From positions 49,307 to 113,306 of the forward strand of contig NZ_NEGZ01000009.1 in assembly GCF_002127585.1 (NCBI RefSeq): DNA of 64,000 nucleotides. The letters are read 5' to 3'. How positions within the stretch are numbered: position 1 is the stretch's first letter; every line of letters begins with the position of its first letter. Made by a program: the position numbers and the translations under genes. The stretch is from Janthinobacterium sp. GW458P (GTDB taxonomy: Bacteria; Pseudomonadota; Gammaproteobacteria; Burkholderiales; Burkholderiaceae_D). Of this stretch, positions 40,027 to 49,483 are shown piece after piece. The notes beneath the pieces were generated by a model that was given only the letters and a program-made list of their open reading frames with translations, made no database searches and was not told the origin of the DNA.

Positions 40027-41247
40027 TCAGGAATGCTTCTGGATGAATTCACCGATTTTCGGGCAAATGATCTCGCGCCAGCGGCGACCCGAGAAGATGC
40101 CGTAATGGCCACATTTCGGCGCCACGAAATCTTGCTGCATGTCGGCAGGGATGCCGGAACACAAGTCGTGTGCGGCTTGCGTCTGGCCGGCGCCGGAAAT
40201 GTCGTCCAGTTCGCCTTCCACGGTGAACAGCGCCACATTCGTGATGTCCTGCGGACGCACCAGCTGGCCGCCCACTTTCCACGTGCCCTTCGGCAGGCTG
40301 AATTCCTGGAACACGGTCTTGATGGTTTCCAGGTAGTACTCGGCCGGCATGTCCAGCACGGCGTTGTACTCGTTGTAGAACTGGCGATGGCCTTCCGCCG
40401 GTTCGTCGTCGCCCGTCACCAGGTGCATGTAGAACTCGCGGTGGCTTTGCGCGTGACGGCCCGGGTTCATGGCGATGAAGCCGGCGTGCTGCAGGAAGCC
40501 CGGATACACCTTGCGGCCAAAGCCCGGGTAATTCGGCGGCACCGCGTAGATGACGGTGTTTTCAAACCACGAGAATTTCTTTTCCGTCGCCAGGTTGTTC
40601 ACTTGCGTGGGCGAGCGGCGCGGATCGATGGGGCCGCCCATCATCGTCATGGTTTTCGGCATGTGCGGATCTTTGGCCGTCGCCATCAGCGAAATGGCCG
40701 CCAGCACGGGCACGGTCGGTTGACAGACGGAAATGACGTGCAGGTCCGGCGCCAGCAGGCGGATGAATTCCTGCACATAATAAATGTAGTCGTCCAGGTG
40801 GAACGGGCCTTCCGTCAGCGGTACCATGCGCGCGTCCGTCCAGTCGGTGATGTAGACATCGTGCTCGGCCAGCAAGCCGCGCACGGTATCGCGCAGCAGG
40901 GTCGAGTGGTGACCGGACAGGGGGGCAACCAGCAAAACTTTGGGCTGTTGCAAGCCTGTGCTTTCTTTTTTGAAGTGGATCAGGCGGCAAAACGGTTTTG
41001 TGACGACAACGTGTTCGCGGATGTCGACGCTCTCGCCCTGGACGAGAACGGATTTGATGTCGAATTGTGGTTTTTCGTAGTCTTTGCCAAGGCGGTACAT
41101 CAGCTCGTAGCCGGCTGCGATGCGTTGCGAAAACGGGGTGTGGGCCAGTGGAGAAACCGGGTTGGTAAATAACTTGGAGGACATGTCTGCCCATTGCATC
41201 ACCGGAGTGAGGAAAGAGCGTTGCAGTTCGTGCAGTTGGTAAAGCAT
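40027..41247 (-). CDS. phaZ: Intracellular polyhydroxyalkanoate depolymerase
   Basis: A 406-residue enzyme that degrades native PHB granules in the cytosol. It starts MLYQLHELQRSFLTPVMQWA, the typical start for this family, and has a lipase-box-like SVCQPTVP in which the nucleophile is cysteine (C175), as in Ralstonia PhaZ1, rather than serine. The catalytic aspartate and histidine regions are near GELDDISG and CGHYGIFSGRRWR. An AAGGAC site lies 7 bases upstream of the start; the frame extends to 41295 without it. A PHA-system protein is found at 44140. Confidence 0.95.
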   Translation of the reverse strand: MLYQLHELQRSFLTPVMQWADMSSKLFTNPVSPLAHTPFSQRIAAGYELMYRLGKDYEKPQFDIKSVLVQGESVDIREHVVVTKPFCRLIHFKKESTGLQQPKVLLVAPLSGHHSTLLRDTVRGLLAEHDVYITDWTDARMVPLTEGPFHLDDYIYYVQEFIRLLAPDLHVISVCQPTVPVLAAISLMATAKDPHMPKTMTMMGGPIDPRRSPTQVNNLATEKKFSWFENTVIYAVPPNYPGFGRKVYPGFLQHAGFIAMNPGRHAQSHREFYMHLVTGDDEPAEGHRQFYNEYNAVLDMPAEYYLETIKTVFQEFSLPKGTWKVGGQLVRPQDITNVALFTVEGELDDISGAGQTQAAHDLCSGIPADMQQDFVAPKCGHYGIFSGRRWREIICPKIGEFIQKHS

Positions 41248-41420
41248 ATAGAGTCCTTGTTTAATTCCAAGCGCCAATATCGGCTCAAATATCATAATCC
41301 AATTTTACGATATTTGTTGAGGACAAAATGTGCTTTACCGCGCACAGGGCCACAGTTTGCGTGCCGGTGTTCATTCGCGCCACACTCGCGTGGCCAGATG
41401 ATTAAACATGTTTGAAAAGC

Positions 41421-41448
41421 AAAAAAGCAGCGTTGCCGCTGCCTTTTT
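41421..41448. terminator. Terminator between phaZ and fdxA
   Basis: GCAGCG-TTGC-CGCTGC is preceded by a run of six As and followed by CTTTTT. In the minus direction it ends the fdxA transcript 73 bases after the stop. Confidence 0.85.
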
Positions 41449-41520
41449 CGTATCGATGGCCATGTGCCGGCGCTCACGGGGGCATGCCCCGCTGCGCGCC
41501 AGGCCGGGTATGCTGCGCGC

Positions 41521-41844
41521 TCAGCGCACCAGCATGTCGAGCTTGTCCTTGACGTCCTTGTATTGCTCGGCTTCCGGCAATGCCGCCTTCGTCTTGGTGA
41601 TCGACGGCCAGTTGCGGGCCAGATCGACGTTGATCTTGATGAAGGCTTGCTGGTCGCCCGGCACATCCTCTTCCGCGAAAATCGCGTTCACCGGGCACTC
41701 TGCCACGCAGACTGCGCAGTCAATACATTCGTCCGGATCGATTGCCAGGAAGTTCGGGCCTTCCCGGAAACAATCTACCGGGCAGACATCGACGCAGTCG
41801 GTATAGCGACAGGCGATGCAGGATTCGGTGACAACGTGGGTCAT
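41521..41844 (-). CDS. fdxA: Ferredoxin FdxA (3Fe-4S/4Fe-4S type)
   Basis: A 107-residue seven-iron ferredoxin: the N-terminal [21 protein letters not shown] and the second motif [18 protein letters not shown] hold the two clusters, and the tail ([20 protein letters not shown]) is the usual extension in proteobacterial FdxA. It is a small low-potential electron carrier in the cytosol; the partner is not shown by context. It is transcribed alone and ends at the terminator at 41421-41448. Confidence 0.96.
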   Translation of the reverse strand: MTHVVTESCIACRYTDCVDVCPVDCFREGPNFLAIDPDECIDCAVCVAECPVNAIFAEEDVPGDQQAFIKINVDLARNWPSITKTKAALPEAEQYKDVKDKLDMLVR

Positions 41845-42176
41845 AACAGTCCTATCAATATGGGGAGGTGCTGTAGCGCCTGCAGGAACCTCGGCGGCGC
41901 ATACTAAAGCAAAGCATTGTATTTTAAGGCAATTCGCTATTTCTCACAAATCCCGCTTATATACAATACGTATAAGCAAATTCATTTTTTGGCGGCGGTG
42001 CTGGCGCGCAGAATGGGCATTTCAGCGACTATCCGGGACGTTGGCATGGAGAACGCGGCAAGAAAGCGACAGTCGCCTGCCGCGGCTGGGAGCAGGGTGG
42101 ACGCCGCAGGGCCTGGCCGTGTGGCGTTTTTGCTTTATTCAAATCAAGACAGGCACCAATTCAGCGACAGAAAAAG
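41845..42176. other. Intergenic region between fdxA and the emfourin-like gene
   Basis: These 332 bases contain a 7-base perfect inverted repeat (GCTTATA-N9-TATAAGC, 41955-41977) in an AT-rich patch upstream of fdxA, probably its promoter-operator. The rest is GC-rich with no coding frame I trust. Confidence 0.5.
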
Positions 42177-42464
42177 TCAGGCGCTGGCCCGGATTTGCGC
42201 CACCAGCTGTTGCCAACGCGCATTTTCAGCGCTGCCGTCTTCGGCAAAGGTGAGCGTGCGGCGCGCGGTGGGAGCCTCGACTGTGATGCGCCATTGGGGG
42301 ATGTCGGCGCCCACTTGCTCGCCCATGGCATGGTTGTCCGTGAAAAAGCCGCTGCTGGCCAGTGCCGCTTCCAGGCGGGGGCCGGCCGGATGGACTTGCG
42401 TATCGATTTCATAATGTTCGCTCAGGCCGGCATAGCCGCCGCTGCTGCGCGCTGAAATTTTCAT
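42177..42464 (-). CDS. Emfourin-like metalloprotease inhibitor
   Basis: A 95-residue protein (MKISARSSGGYAGLSEHYEI start) that fits the size, sequence style (EVxxSGGxxGL-like N-terminus, TVEAPTARRTLTFAEDG) and genomic position of the protealysin inhibitor emfourin family. Emfourins block M4-type (protealysin) proteases by inserting an N-terminal segment in the active site. The gene directly follows an M4-like protease gene on the same strand with 79 bases between. A GGGAG ribosome site precedes ATG 42464. The open frame runs further upstream but lacks gene character. The assignment rests on similarity I recognise by eye and on the pairing. Confidence 0.72.
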   Translation of the reverse strand: MKISARSSGGYAGLSEHYEIDTQVHPAGPRLEAALASSGFFTDNHAMGEQVGADIPQWRITVEAPTARRTLTFAEDGSAENARWQQLVAQIRASA

Positions 42465-42543
42465 GGTGCTCCCTGCTGTGGATGATGGTGGGGCCGCGAC
42501 GCGGCCTGCCGCCGCGGGCCAGTGTCGCCGCATGTGGCGGCCC

Positions 42544-43941
42544 TTAGCGGGGGCCGTAACTGCGGCACCAGGCGGCCAGCGCTTCGCGCTCCGCTTCGAG
42601 CAACTGGTCCGATTCGCTGTATTCCGCATGGTTCATGGTACCGCAGCAGGCGCGCCTGTCCTGCACGGCGCCGTCTTCGTCGACGACATCGGGAGCGAAC
42701 GTCATCTGGCCGCCCTCCGTCATGGCATTGGCCTTGAGCACTTCGCGCACGGTAAAGCTGTTGCGGATGAAGTCCAGGTAGGCGTCGTTGCCGTCGGACT
42801 GGGCGATGGTCAGCATGTGGCCGGCCACGTCGGCATAGGTGGCAGCCTGGTCGGGCGACGCCACCAGGGCGCGCAGGACCAGGCTGCGCAGGTAGTCGCC
42901 GCAGCGGTGCAGCACGGCCGCGTCGTCTTCCAGCTGGGGCTGGCGTTCGTGGGCAAAGATGTCGGCCAGGATGTCGTAGATGGCGCCCGTAAACACTTGC
43001 GAGATGGCATGCACTTCCGTGCCCGCCTCGGACAGCTTGATGTCGTTGTCGGCATTGCGCAAGCCGTTGGGCCGGCCCAGGGCCAGGCCGAACTGTTCCG
43101 CCAGGTCGGCCAGGAAGGTCTTGTCGTGCAGGTCGGATTTCGTTTGCGCGATGACGGCTTCCACCTGGTCCAGCTGCGACAGGGCCAGGAAGATGGCCGT
43201 CAGGTCGCCGAACGATTCGTGCAGACCGCCCGTTTGCGGCGGATTGTTGCTGAGCAGCCAATTTGGCTTGAGGCCATCGAGCACGGCGTGCCCCGTTTCA
43301 TGCGAGACGATGTCGAGCGAGCGGCAGGTGTAGACGCGCTCGGTGGCGCCGCTGGGGACGAAGTCGCCGAACTTGAGGGCCTTGTCGCTGCGGCTGTAAT
43401 AGGCATTCATGACATTGGGCAAGCCGTGCGGAAACACGCGCAGGGGCGCCGTGTTGCTGGCGCTGTTCCATTGCCACGGCAGCGGCGGCGCCGTGCCGTT
43501 GCTGGCCAGCGCGCGCTGGTACATGGTGAGCGTCATGCGCACGATGGAAAACGTGTGCACTGCATCGAACTGGTCGGTATTGGGCGAGACGATGAAGTCG
43601 CCGAAGGCGTTCGGGCTGACCTGGGCGATGCCCGGCTCGCCGAACGTGATGCGCGCGTCGCGCGGGCCTTGCAGTATCAGGCCGGGCAGGAAGGCCTTGC
43701 GCGTGCCCAGGTCGCTGACGGACGGGTCCTGCTTCCAGATCAGCACGCGCGAACCGACGGGCACGGCGGCCAGATTGCGCGCTGTCGCCTCGATCAGGCG
43801 TGGCGGCCCCGGCTGCAGGGTCAGCTGCGCATTCTTGCGGTGCTGGCGGTATGGCGCCGAGGGGGTGGGAACGTAGCCGACGGGCAGCGACACGCATTTG
43901 GTCAGCACGGCTTCGACCGGCACGATGACTTTCTGGTCCAT
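42544..43941 (-). CDS. M4-like zinc metallopeptidase
   Basis: A 465-residue gluzincin: the zinc site is SHETGHAVLDG (H214, E215, H218) and the third ligand is E242 in GGLHESFGDLTAIF, the thermolysin-type pattern. No clear signal peptide or long PepSY/FTP propeptide is visible, which resembles the protealysin branch of M4, found inside cells or exported by unknown means. The N-terminal ~150 residues (LTKCVSLPVGYVPTPSAP...) do not match a domain I can name. It is followed by a probable emfourin inhibitor gene, so activity is likely held in check by its partner. The target is unknown. Confidence 0.78.
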   Translation of the reverse strand: MDQKVIVPVEAVLTKCVSLPVGYVPTPSAPYRQHRKNAQLTLQPGPPRLIEATARNLAAVPVGSRVLIWKQDPSVSDLGTRKAFLPGLILQGPRDARITFGEPGIAQVSPNAFGDFIVSPNTDQFDAVHTFSIVRMTLTMYQRALASNGTAPPLPWQWNSASNTAPLRVFPHGLPNVMNAYYSRSDKALKFGDFVPSGATERVYTCRSLDIVSHETGHAVLDGLKPNWLLSNNPPQTGGLHESFGDLTAIFLALSQLDQVEAVIAQTKSDLHDKTFLADLAEQFGLALGRPNGLRNADNDIKLSEAGTEVHAISQVFTGAIYDILADIFAHERQPQLEDDAAVLHRCGDYLRSLVLRALVASPDQAATYADVAGHMLTIAQSDGNDAYLDFIRNSFTVREVLKANAMTEGGQMTFAPDVVDEDGAVQDRRACCGTMNHAEYSESDQLLEAEREALAAWCRSYGPR

Positions 43942-44139
43942 GGTGGTTCTCCAAGAACTCGCAACTGGAACTGAAATAGTCGGCCTGCTTTGGTGGCTGC
44001 GGTTTGATGCGGCGCAAGCGATGCGTGGGAAAGGGCGGTTTTTTTCCGCGTACTGGCCCTATTCGTGGCCGGGGTCGCCGCATGGCGGCTGGTATGATGC
44101 TGGCCGTATTGCCCCCGTTTTTAATAAAAGGATCGTTTG

Positions 44140-44424
44140 ATGGCGGATATAAATATAGTTCAGCAACATAAGCTGACAGCGGTAAAAGCGCGTGAAGCGG
44201 CGCAGCAAGTGGCCGACAAGCTGGCCCAGGAATACGACCTGGCCTGCGCCTGGGATGGCGACGTGCTGCGCTTCGAGCGCAGCGGCGTCGATGGTTCGCT
44301 GACACTGGAAACTGAGCAGGCGCAGCTGCAAATCAAGCTGGGCTTCCTGCTGAGCGCCTTTGCCCCCACGATCGAAGGCAAGATCGCGGAAAAGATGCGC
44401 AAGGTGTTTACCGAGCAAGTCTGA
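44140..44424 (+). CDS. Polyhydroxyalkanoic acid system family protein
   Basis: A 94-residue protein starting MADINIVQQHKLTAVKAREA and ending in the family's KLGFLLSAFAPTIEGKIAEKMRKVF. This PHA-system (granule region) family is found with polyester granule genes and its exact function is not settled. It starts at ATG 44140 behind AAGGA; a TTG 3 bases before is in frame. It stands alone, 4 kb from phaZ, divergent from the M4 protease. Confidence 0.8.
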   Translation: MADINIVQQHKLTAVKAREAAQQVADKLAQEYDLACAWDGDVLRFERSGVDGSLTLETEQAQLQIKLGFLLSAFAPTIEGKIAEKMRKVFTEQV

Positions 44425-45013
44425 TGCATGACCGGCAACTTGTCTGGCGCCGGGTTTGGTGCTAGGGAAGGCGTGCGGCGGCGGGCGAAAAGACGATGAC
44501 ACCACGTCGCTTTTCGCCGTTTTAGCCCCTGTTTGACGTTTTACCGTGCGCTGGCGAACATTGCTAGCACATTTCTATTTGGAAAGCCATTGGACTTTTG
44601 TGACTTTTTGCGTTATACTTGAGTCATATTTACAACAGCTACACCGCGTTTCACCTTCTGCTTCGCAGTACTCCCCACTCGCTGAGTGGTGAATCATTCT
44701 TCAGGTTTTACACCTGCATCCAGTTAAAAGTACCTTGATCGTTTTTTCGGTCAAATACATTTGGTGCCATGTATTTGCATGGCGCTAGCGTTGTTAAAAG
44801 TCCTGAACCACAGCCTCTTTTAGCACGCACACGGCACCCCGGCATCGGCTTAGGCCATCGGCTGGTCATCGCGTGTCACCCCCTGTTTATTGTCGCTCCC
44901 GTGCGCATTGCGCGCCGTGGCGCAGCCGACGCAACAGGGTTTGCTGATTCCCGCCGCAAGCTGGCAGCTTGCTGGGTTTCAATCCATTCGTCAAATCGAG
45001 GGAGAACCACATC
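44425..45013 (+). promoter_or_regulatory. proVWX upstream region: promoter and long structured leader
   Basis: This 589-base gap contains TTGGAC (44590-44595) and TATACT (44614-44619) with an 18-base spacer, giving a transcript start near 44626 and a leader of about 390 bases before proV. The leader is AT-richer than its surroundings and holds consecutive perfect or near-perfect hairpins: CTGC/GCAG (44658-44668), CCACTC/GAGTGG (44675-44689), CAGGT/ACCTG (44702-44716), TTGATC/GGTCAA with one G-U pair (44735-44754), and two that exclude each other, AAATACAT/ATGTATTT (44753-44776) and GCCATG/CATGGC (44766-44783). No known riboswitch class was recognised. There is no convincing open frame here. 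Confidence 0.6.
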
Positions 45014-46246
45014 GTGGCAAAACAAATCATTATCGACCATGTGTTCAAAGTGTTCGGCGACAAGCCAGAAGAAGCACTTGAACTCGTCCGTCAGGGCGCC
45101 AGCAAGCAGGACATCCTGGCCAAGACCGACTGCACCATCGGCGTCTTCGACGCCACCTTTACCATTGAAGCGGGCGAGATCTTCGTCATCATGGGCCTGT
45201 CCGGTTCCGGCAAGTCGACCCTGGTGCGCATGCTGAACCGCCTGATCGAGCCGACCGCCGGCCGCATCCTGATCGACGGCAACGACATCAATACCCTGCC
45301 GGACGCCCAGCTGCGCGCCCTGCGCCGCAAGGACATCAGCATGGTGTTCCAGTCGTTCGCGCTGCTGCCGCAAATTACCGTGCTCGACAACACTGCCTTC
45401 GGCATGGAACTGGCCGGCATGCCGAAAGCCGAGCGCCATGCGCTGGCCCAGCAAGCGCTGGAGCAGGTGGGCCTGGACGGCTACGGCGCCAGCTATCCCG
45501 ACGAATTGTCGGGCGGCATGCAGCAGCGCGTGGGTTTGGCCCGCGCGCTGGCTTGCGATCCATCGATTTTGCTGATGGATGAGGCGTTTTCCGCGCTCGA
45601 TCCGATTATCCGTACAGAAATGCAATCGGAACTGCTGCGTTTGCAGCAGATCAAGCGCCGCACCATCGTCTTCATTTCGCATGACCTCGACGAAGCCATG
45701 CGCATCGGCGACCGCGTCGCCATCATGAAAGACGGCCACGTGGTGCAAGTGGGCACGCCGGAAGAGATTTTGCGCAAACCGGCCAACGACTACGTGCGCA
45801 ACTTCGTGCGCGGCGTCGATGCGGCGGCCGTCTTCAAGGCCAGCGATATTGCCCGTAAGAGCCAGATCGTCGTGTCCGAGTCGCCGAGCCGCGGTTCGCG
45901 CGCCGCGCTGTCGATGCTGGAAGAGCAGGATCGCGCGTTTGCGTATGTCGTCAATCCGCAGCGCAAGTTCCTCGGCGTCGTCTCGGCCGATTCGCTGCGC
46001 AGTGCGCTCGACGGCCATGTCGGACCGCTGGGCCTGGCGCATGCCTATTTGCCCGACGTGCAGACCATCAATGCAGACGAGCCAGTCGCCGGCCTGTTCG
46101 GCCAGGTGGCGCAACTGCCTTACGCCGTCCCTGTGGTAGCCAATGACGGCAGCTTCCGCGGCGCCATCAGCAAGACGACCTTGCTGAAGTTCCTCGACCG
46201 CGACACGCCAGCCATTGCCGAACAACAACAGAAAGGACAAGCATGA
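45014..46246 (+). CDS. proV: Glycine betaine/proline ABC transporter ATP-binding protein
   Basis: A 410-residue ATPase that powers uptake of osmoprotectants. Walker A is GLSGSGKST, the ABC signature is [14 protein letters not shown], Walker B is [12 protein letters not shown] and the switch histidine is in FISHDLDEA. Two CBS-like domains follow from about residue 285 and sense ionic strength in related OpuA/ProV proteins. GTG 45014 starts [15 protein letters not shown] behind GAGGGAGA; the frame opens at 44969. It overlaps proW by 4 bases, so proVWX is one operon. Confidence 0.95.
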   Translation: MAKQIIIDHVFKVFGDKPEEALELVRQGASKQDILAKTDCTIGVFDATFTIEAGEIFVIMGLSGSGKSTLVRMLNRLIEPTAGRILIDGNDINTLPDAQLRALRRKDISMVFQSFALLPQITVLDNTAFGMELAGMPKAERHALAQQALEQVGLDGYGASYPDELSGGMQQRVGLARALACDPSILLMDEAFSALDPIIRTEMQSELLRLQQIKRRTIVFISHDLDEAMRIGDRVAIMKDGHVVQVGTPEEILRKPANDYVRNFVRGVDAAAVFKASDIARKSQIVVSESPSRGSRAALSMLEEQDRAFAYVVNPQRKFLGVVSADSLRSALDGHVGPLGLAHAYLPDVQTINADEPVAGLFGQVAQLPYAVPVVANDGSFRGAISKTTLLKFLDRDTPAIAEQQQKGQA

Positions 46247-47349
46247 ACCCAAGCACCGTTTCCACAGTAGAAGCTGTTGTTGAACAGCCGGCCGCCCAGA
46301 TCAATCCCTGGGCGCTGACGCCGCCCACCGACGCCAGCACCGCCTGGCTGGACGCCGCCGCGCCCGCCGTGCAGCCGGAACATGCGGCCGGCTTTCACCT
46401 GACGCAGATTTTCGACGGCTCGCTGCCGCTGGAAAGCTGGATCAACCAGGGCCTGGGCTGGGTCGTGGCGCATTTCCGCCCCTTCTTCCAGGCCGTGCGC
46501 GCACCCATCGACAGCGTGCTGTCCGGCGTGGAAGGCGTGCTGCTGGCGGCCCCGTCGCTGACGGTAATCGCCATCATCGGCTTGCTGGCGTGGCAATTCA
46601 CGAGCCGCACCCTGGCCATCGGCACCGTGCTGGCGCTGCTGCTCGTGTCGATGCTGGGCATCTGGCCGGAAGCCATGACCACCCTGTCGCTGGTGCTGAC
46701 GTCGCTGGCGTTCTGCCTGGCCATCGGCTTGCCGCTGGGTATTTTCCTTGCCAGCAGCGACCGCGCGCAGAATATCCTGCGCCCCTTGCTCGACGCCATG
46801 CAGACGACGCCCGCCTTTGTTTATCTGGTGCCGGTGGTCATGCTGTTCGGTATCGGCAATGCGCCGGGCGTGATCGTGACGATCATCTTTGCCCTGCCGC
46901 CGCTGGTGCGTTTGACCAACCTCGGCATCCGCCAGGTGCGTCCCGACCTGATCGAAGCGGCCCGCGCCTACGGCGCCTCGCCGTGGCAGTTGCTGACCCG
47001 CGTGCAGTTTCCGCTGGCCATGCCGTCCATCATGGCCGGTATCAACCAGTCGCTGATGCTGTCGCTGTCGATGGTCGTGATCGCCTCGATGATCGCCGTC
47101 GGTGGCCTGGGCCAGATGGTATTGCGCGGCATCGGCCGCCTGGACATGGGCCTGGCAACGGTCGGCGGCCTCGGTATCGTGCTGCTGGCCATCACCCTGG
47201 ACCGCCTGACGCAAGCGATGGGCCAGCCACGCCGCGGCGTGCGCCACTGGTACCAGACGGGTCCTGCCGGTTTCGTGCTGCGCCTGGTGCGCGGCAATAC
47301 GGAGAAAAATAATGTTGAACAGCAAGCAACGCTGGCCAACGCACAATAA
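46243..47349 (+). CDS. proW: Glycine betaine/proline ABC transporter permease
   Basis: A 368-residue inner-membrane permease. The first ~100 residues are a hydrophilic, Pro/Ala-rich N-terminal extension, as in E. coli ProW (354), then about seven helices with the coupling-loop motif [30 protein letters not shown] (the EAA loop) near residue 240. It forms the membrane channel for the osmoprotectant. Its start overlaps proV by ATGA and proX starts 12 bases after its stop. Confidence 0.95.
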   Translation: MNPSTVSTVEAVVEQPAAQINPWALTPPTDASTAWLDAAAPAVQPEHAAGFHLTQIFDGSLPLESWINQGLGWVVAHFRPFFQAVRAPIDSVLSGVEGVLLAAPSLTVIAIIGLLAWQFTSRTLAIGTVLALLLVSMLGIWPEAMTTLSLVLTSLAFCLAIGLPLGIFLASSDRAQNILRPLLDAMQTTPAFVYLVPVVMLFGIGNAPGVIVTIIFALPPLVRLTNLGIRQVRPDLIEAARAYGASPWQLLTRVQFPLAMPSIMAGINQSLMLSLSMVVIASMIAVGGLGQMVLRGIGRLDMGLATVGGLGIVLLAITLDRLTQAMGQPRRGVRHWYQTGPAGFVLRLVRGNTEKNNVEQQATLANAQ

Positions 47350-47361
47350 GAAAGGATTTAC

Positions 47362-48420
47362 ATGCATCAAATCGCACATTTTAAAGAAACGCAAAAATCG
47401 CAACGCAAGTTCCAGCTGTTTTCCGCCCTGGCCATCGCCGCCATGGCCCTGACCACCAGCCTGGCCATGGCGCAGGCGCCGGCCGCAACGGCCGATGCGC
47501 TGCCCGGCAAGGGCGTCAAGGTACAGCCGCTGCAAAGCTCGATCGCGGAAGAAACCTTCCAGACCATGCTGGTCGACAAGGCCCTGGAAAAGCTCGGCTA
47601 TGAAGTGCAGCCGATCAAGGAAGTGGAGTATCCGACGGCGCATATCGCCATCGCCAACGGCGACGCCACCTTCATGGCCGTGCACTGGGACCCGATGCAC
47701 AAGGATTTCTATAACAATGCGGGCGGCGACGCCAAGCTGCTGCGCACGGGCCAGTATGCGGGTCCTGCGGCGCAAGGTTATCTGATCGATAAGGCCACTG
47801 CCGAGAAGTACAACATCACGAATATCGACCAGTTGCGCGATCCCACCCTGGCCAGGCTGTTCGACCACGATGGCGACGGCAAGGCCGACTTGACGGGTTG
47901 CAACCCCGGCTGGGGCTGCGAAGCACTGATCGAGAACCACATGGATGCGTACAAATTGCGCGAGACGGTGACGCACGTGCAGGGCAGCTATGCGGCCCTG
48001 ATCGCCGATACCCTGGGCCGCTACAAGCGTGGCGAACCGATTTTGTACTACACATGGACGCCATACTGGGTCAGCGGCGTGCTGGTGCCGGGCAAGGACG
48101 TGGTCTGGCTCAAAGTGCCGTTCTCGGCCAATCCGGATAAGGTAAATACCCGCCTCGACGATGGCAGCGACTACGGTTTTGCCGTCAACACGGCGCGCAT
48201 CGTATCGAACAAAGCCTGGGCGGAGAAAAATCCGGCCGCGGCCAAGCTGTTCGAGGTGATGCAATTGCCCGTGGCCGACATCAATGCGCAGAACGAGCGC
48301 ATGCGCCGCGGAGAAAACACGCAGGCCGATATTGCCCGCCATACGGCCGGCTGGATCAAGTACCACCAGCAGACGTTTGACGGCTGGATCGCGCAGGCGC
48401 TGGCGGCAGCGAAAAAGTAA
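47362..48420 (+). CDS. proX: Glycine betaine/proline-binding periplasmic protein
   Basis: A 352-residue secreted binding protein. The signal peptide ends near TTSLAMAQA; the mature part has [20 protein letters not shown] and aromatic box residues ([17 protein letters not shown]) used to cage the quaternary ammonium of glycine betaine. [10 protein letters not shown] loop with two cysteines is present, as in ProX. It delivers substrate to ProVW. It is closed by a strong terminator. Confidence 0.95.
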   Translation: MHQIAHFKETQKSQRKFQLFSALAIAAMALTTSLAMAQAPAATADALPGKGVKVQPLQSSIAEETFQTMLVDKALEKLGYEVQPIKEVEYPTAHIAIANGDATFMAVHWDPMHKDFYNNAGGDAKLLRTGQYAGPAAQGYLIDKATAEKYNITNIDQLRDPTLARLFDHDGDGKADLTGCNPGWGCEALIENHMDAYKLRETVTHVQGSYAALIADTLGRYKRGEPILYYTWTPYWVSGVLVPGKDVVWLKVPFSANPDKVNTRLDDGSDYGFAVNTARIVSNKAWAEKNPAAAKLFEVMQLPVADINAQNERMRRGENTQADIARHTAGWIKYHQQTFDGWIAQALAAAKK

Positions 48421-48443
48421 TTTACGGCTGATACCGGCGTAAA

Positions 48444-48474
48444 AAAAGTGGCTACCGATTTGGTAGCCACTTTT
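48444..48474. terminator. Bidirectional terminator between proX and the GNAT gene
   Basis: A perfect 13-base stem AAAAGTGGCTACC/GGTAGCCACTTTT with a GATTT loop. It lies between convergent genes. Confidence 0.95.
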
Positions 48475-48511
48475 GCGTTAACGGCCTGTTTTGGTGGTTT
48501 TTGGTGAGTTT

Positions 48512-48982
48512 TCAGCCGTTTTCGGCCAGTTTCAGGTGCAAAATGGGGAAAGGCTTGCCGAACGGGTCGCATTCCGAGCGGCTTTCCCCGACAAAGCCCA
48601 GGTGGCGGTAAAAGCCGTGCGCTTGCGTGTTGTGCTCGTTGACGTCGACAACCCTGGCGCCCAAGGCCGTGATGGCGTACTGGACCAGCGTGCGGCCGGC
48701 GCCGCTGCCGCGCTGATCGGGATGCACGAACAGCATTTCGATCTTGGCATGCTCGACGCACAGGAAGGCGTAAGCGCTGCCATCGGCATCGCGCAGCACG
48801 TGCAGCAGGCCTTCGGCGGCCACCCTGGCCAGCTCATCGCGCACGTAGGGGCAGAGGAAATCGATATCGCTGTCGGCGAGGAAATCGTGGGTGGCGCGCA
48901 CGGACAGGTGCCAGACGTCGAACAAACGGGGCAGGTCGGCGGCGTGCGCCAGGGAAACAAGGGAAAGCGGTGATAGTGTCAT
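48512..48982 (-). CDS. GNAT family N-acetyltransferase
   Basis: A 156-residue acetyltransferase with the acetyl-CoA-binding motif VHPDQRGSGAGRTLVQYAI and the C-terminal NTQAHGFYRHLGFVGESRS typical of the GNAT fold. The acceptor may be an amine on a small molecule or protein and cannot be deduced. It lies 46 bases after the ACBP gene on the minus strand, possibly in one transcript. Confidence 0.87.
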   Translation of the reverse strand: MTLSPLSLVSLAHAADLPRLFDVWHLSVRATHDFLADSDIDFLCPYVRDELARVAAEGLLHVLRDADGSAYAFLCVEHAKIEMLFVHPDQRGSGAGRTLVQYAITALGARVVDVNEHNTQAHGFYRHLGFVGESRSECDPFGKPFPILHLKLAENG

Positions 48983-49028
48983 GCGGAAATAATAACATTG
49001 CCCCGGCGGGCGCCGGGGCAGGGAAGAA

Positions 49029-49283
49029 TCAGTCCTTCAAGTCTTCGATCAGGTCGATGTATTGCTGTTGCGCATCTTCCTTCGACGTGCCGGCCAGGGC
49101 CGCCCAGGCATCGAACTTGGCGCGGTTGACGAAGTCGGTCATGCCGGGGCGTTCGCCGGTGGCGTCGCCGCTCGACGCTTGCTTGAACAAGGCGTAAATT
49201 TTCAGCAAGGTCATATTGTCCGGACGCTCGGACAGGGTCTTGGAATCGAGCTGCGCTTGGTCGAATTGCTCTTGTAAACTCAT
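49029..49283 (-). CDS. Acyl-CoA-binding protein
   Basis: An 84-residue four-helix ACBP domain: SLQEQFDQAQLDSKTL, DNMTLLKIYALFKQASSGD and RPGMTDFVNRAKFDAWAAL carry the lysine and tyrosine residues that bind the CoA head. ACBP is typical of eukaryotes and is found in a minority of bacteria including betaproteobacteria; it buffers long-chain acyl-CoA in the cytosol. AGGAG precedes ATG 49283. The upstream neighbour is FKBP. Confidence 0.92.
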   Translation of the reverse strand: MSLQEQFDQAQLDSKTLSERPDNMTLLKIYALFKQASSGDATGERPGMTDFVNRAKFDAWAALAGTSKEDAQQQYIDLIEDLKD

Positions 49284-49410
49284 GATGGCTCCTGTGTGCT
49301 GAGGGAATCGCTGGAAAAGTGCGGCAGGCACGGCGGAGTGGCCACCGTGCGTGCTGCAGTGCCTGACATCATAGTGAAAAAAGCGCGCCGTGCATTAGAG
49401 GACATACTCA

Positions 49411-49448
49411 AAACAAAAGCGCCGCCGCTGCGTGAACAGGGGCGGCGC
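49411..49448 (-). terminator. Terminator after the FKBP gene
   Basis: On the minus strand GCGCCGCC pairs with GGCGGCGC across a 14-base loop, followed by TTTTGTTTT. Confidence 0.75.
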
Positions 49449-49483
49449 CGGGCGCGGTCATGCGAACGCAGCCTGGTCGGTGC

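Noticed and set aside
44769..45013. Short open frame in the proVWX leader
   Set aside because: The frame is different from proV, has no ribosome site and would include the hairpin region; it is not gene-like.
46120..48366. 748-residue open frame on minus opposite proW and proX
   Set aside because: It is antisense to three confident transporter genes and is rich in His/Gln/Arg without motifs.
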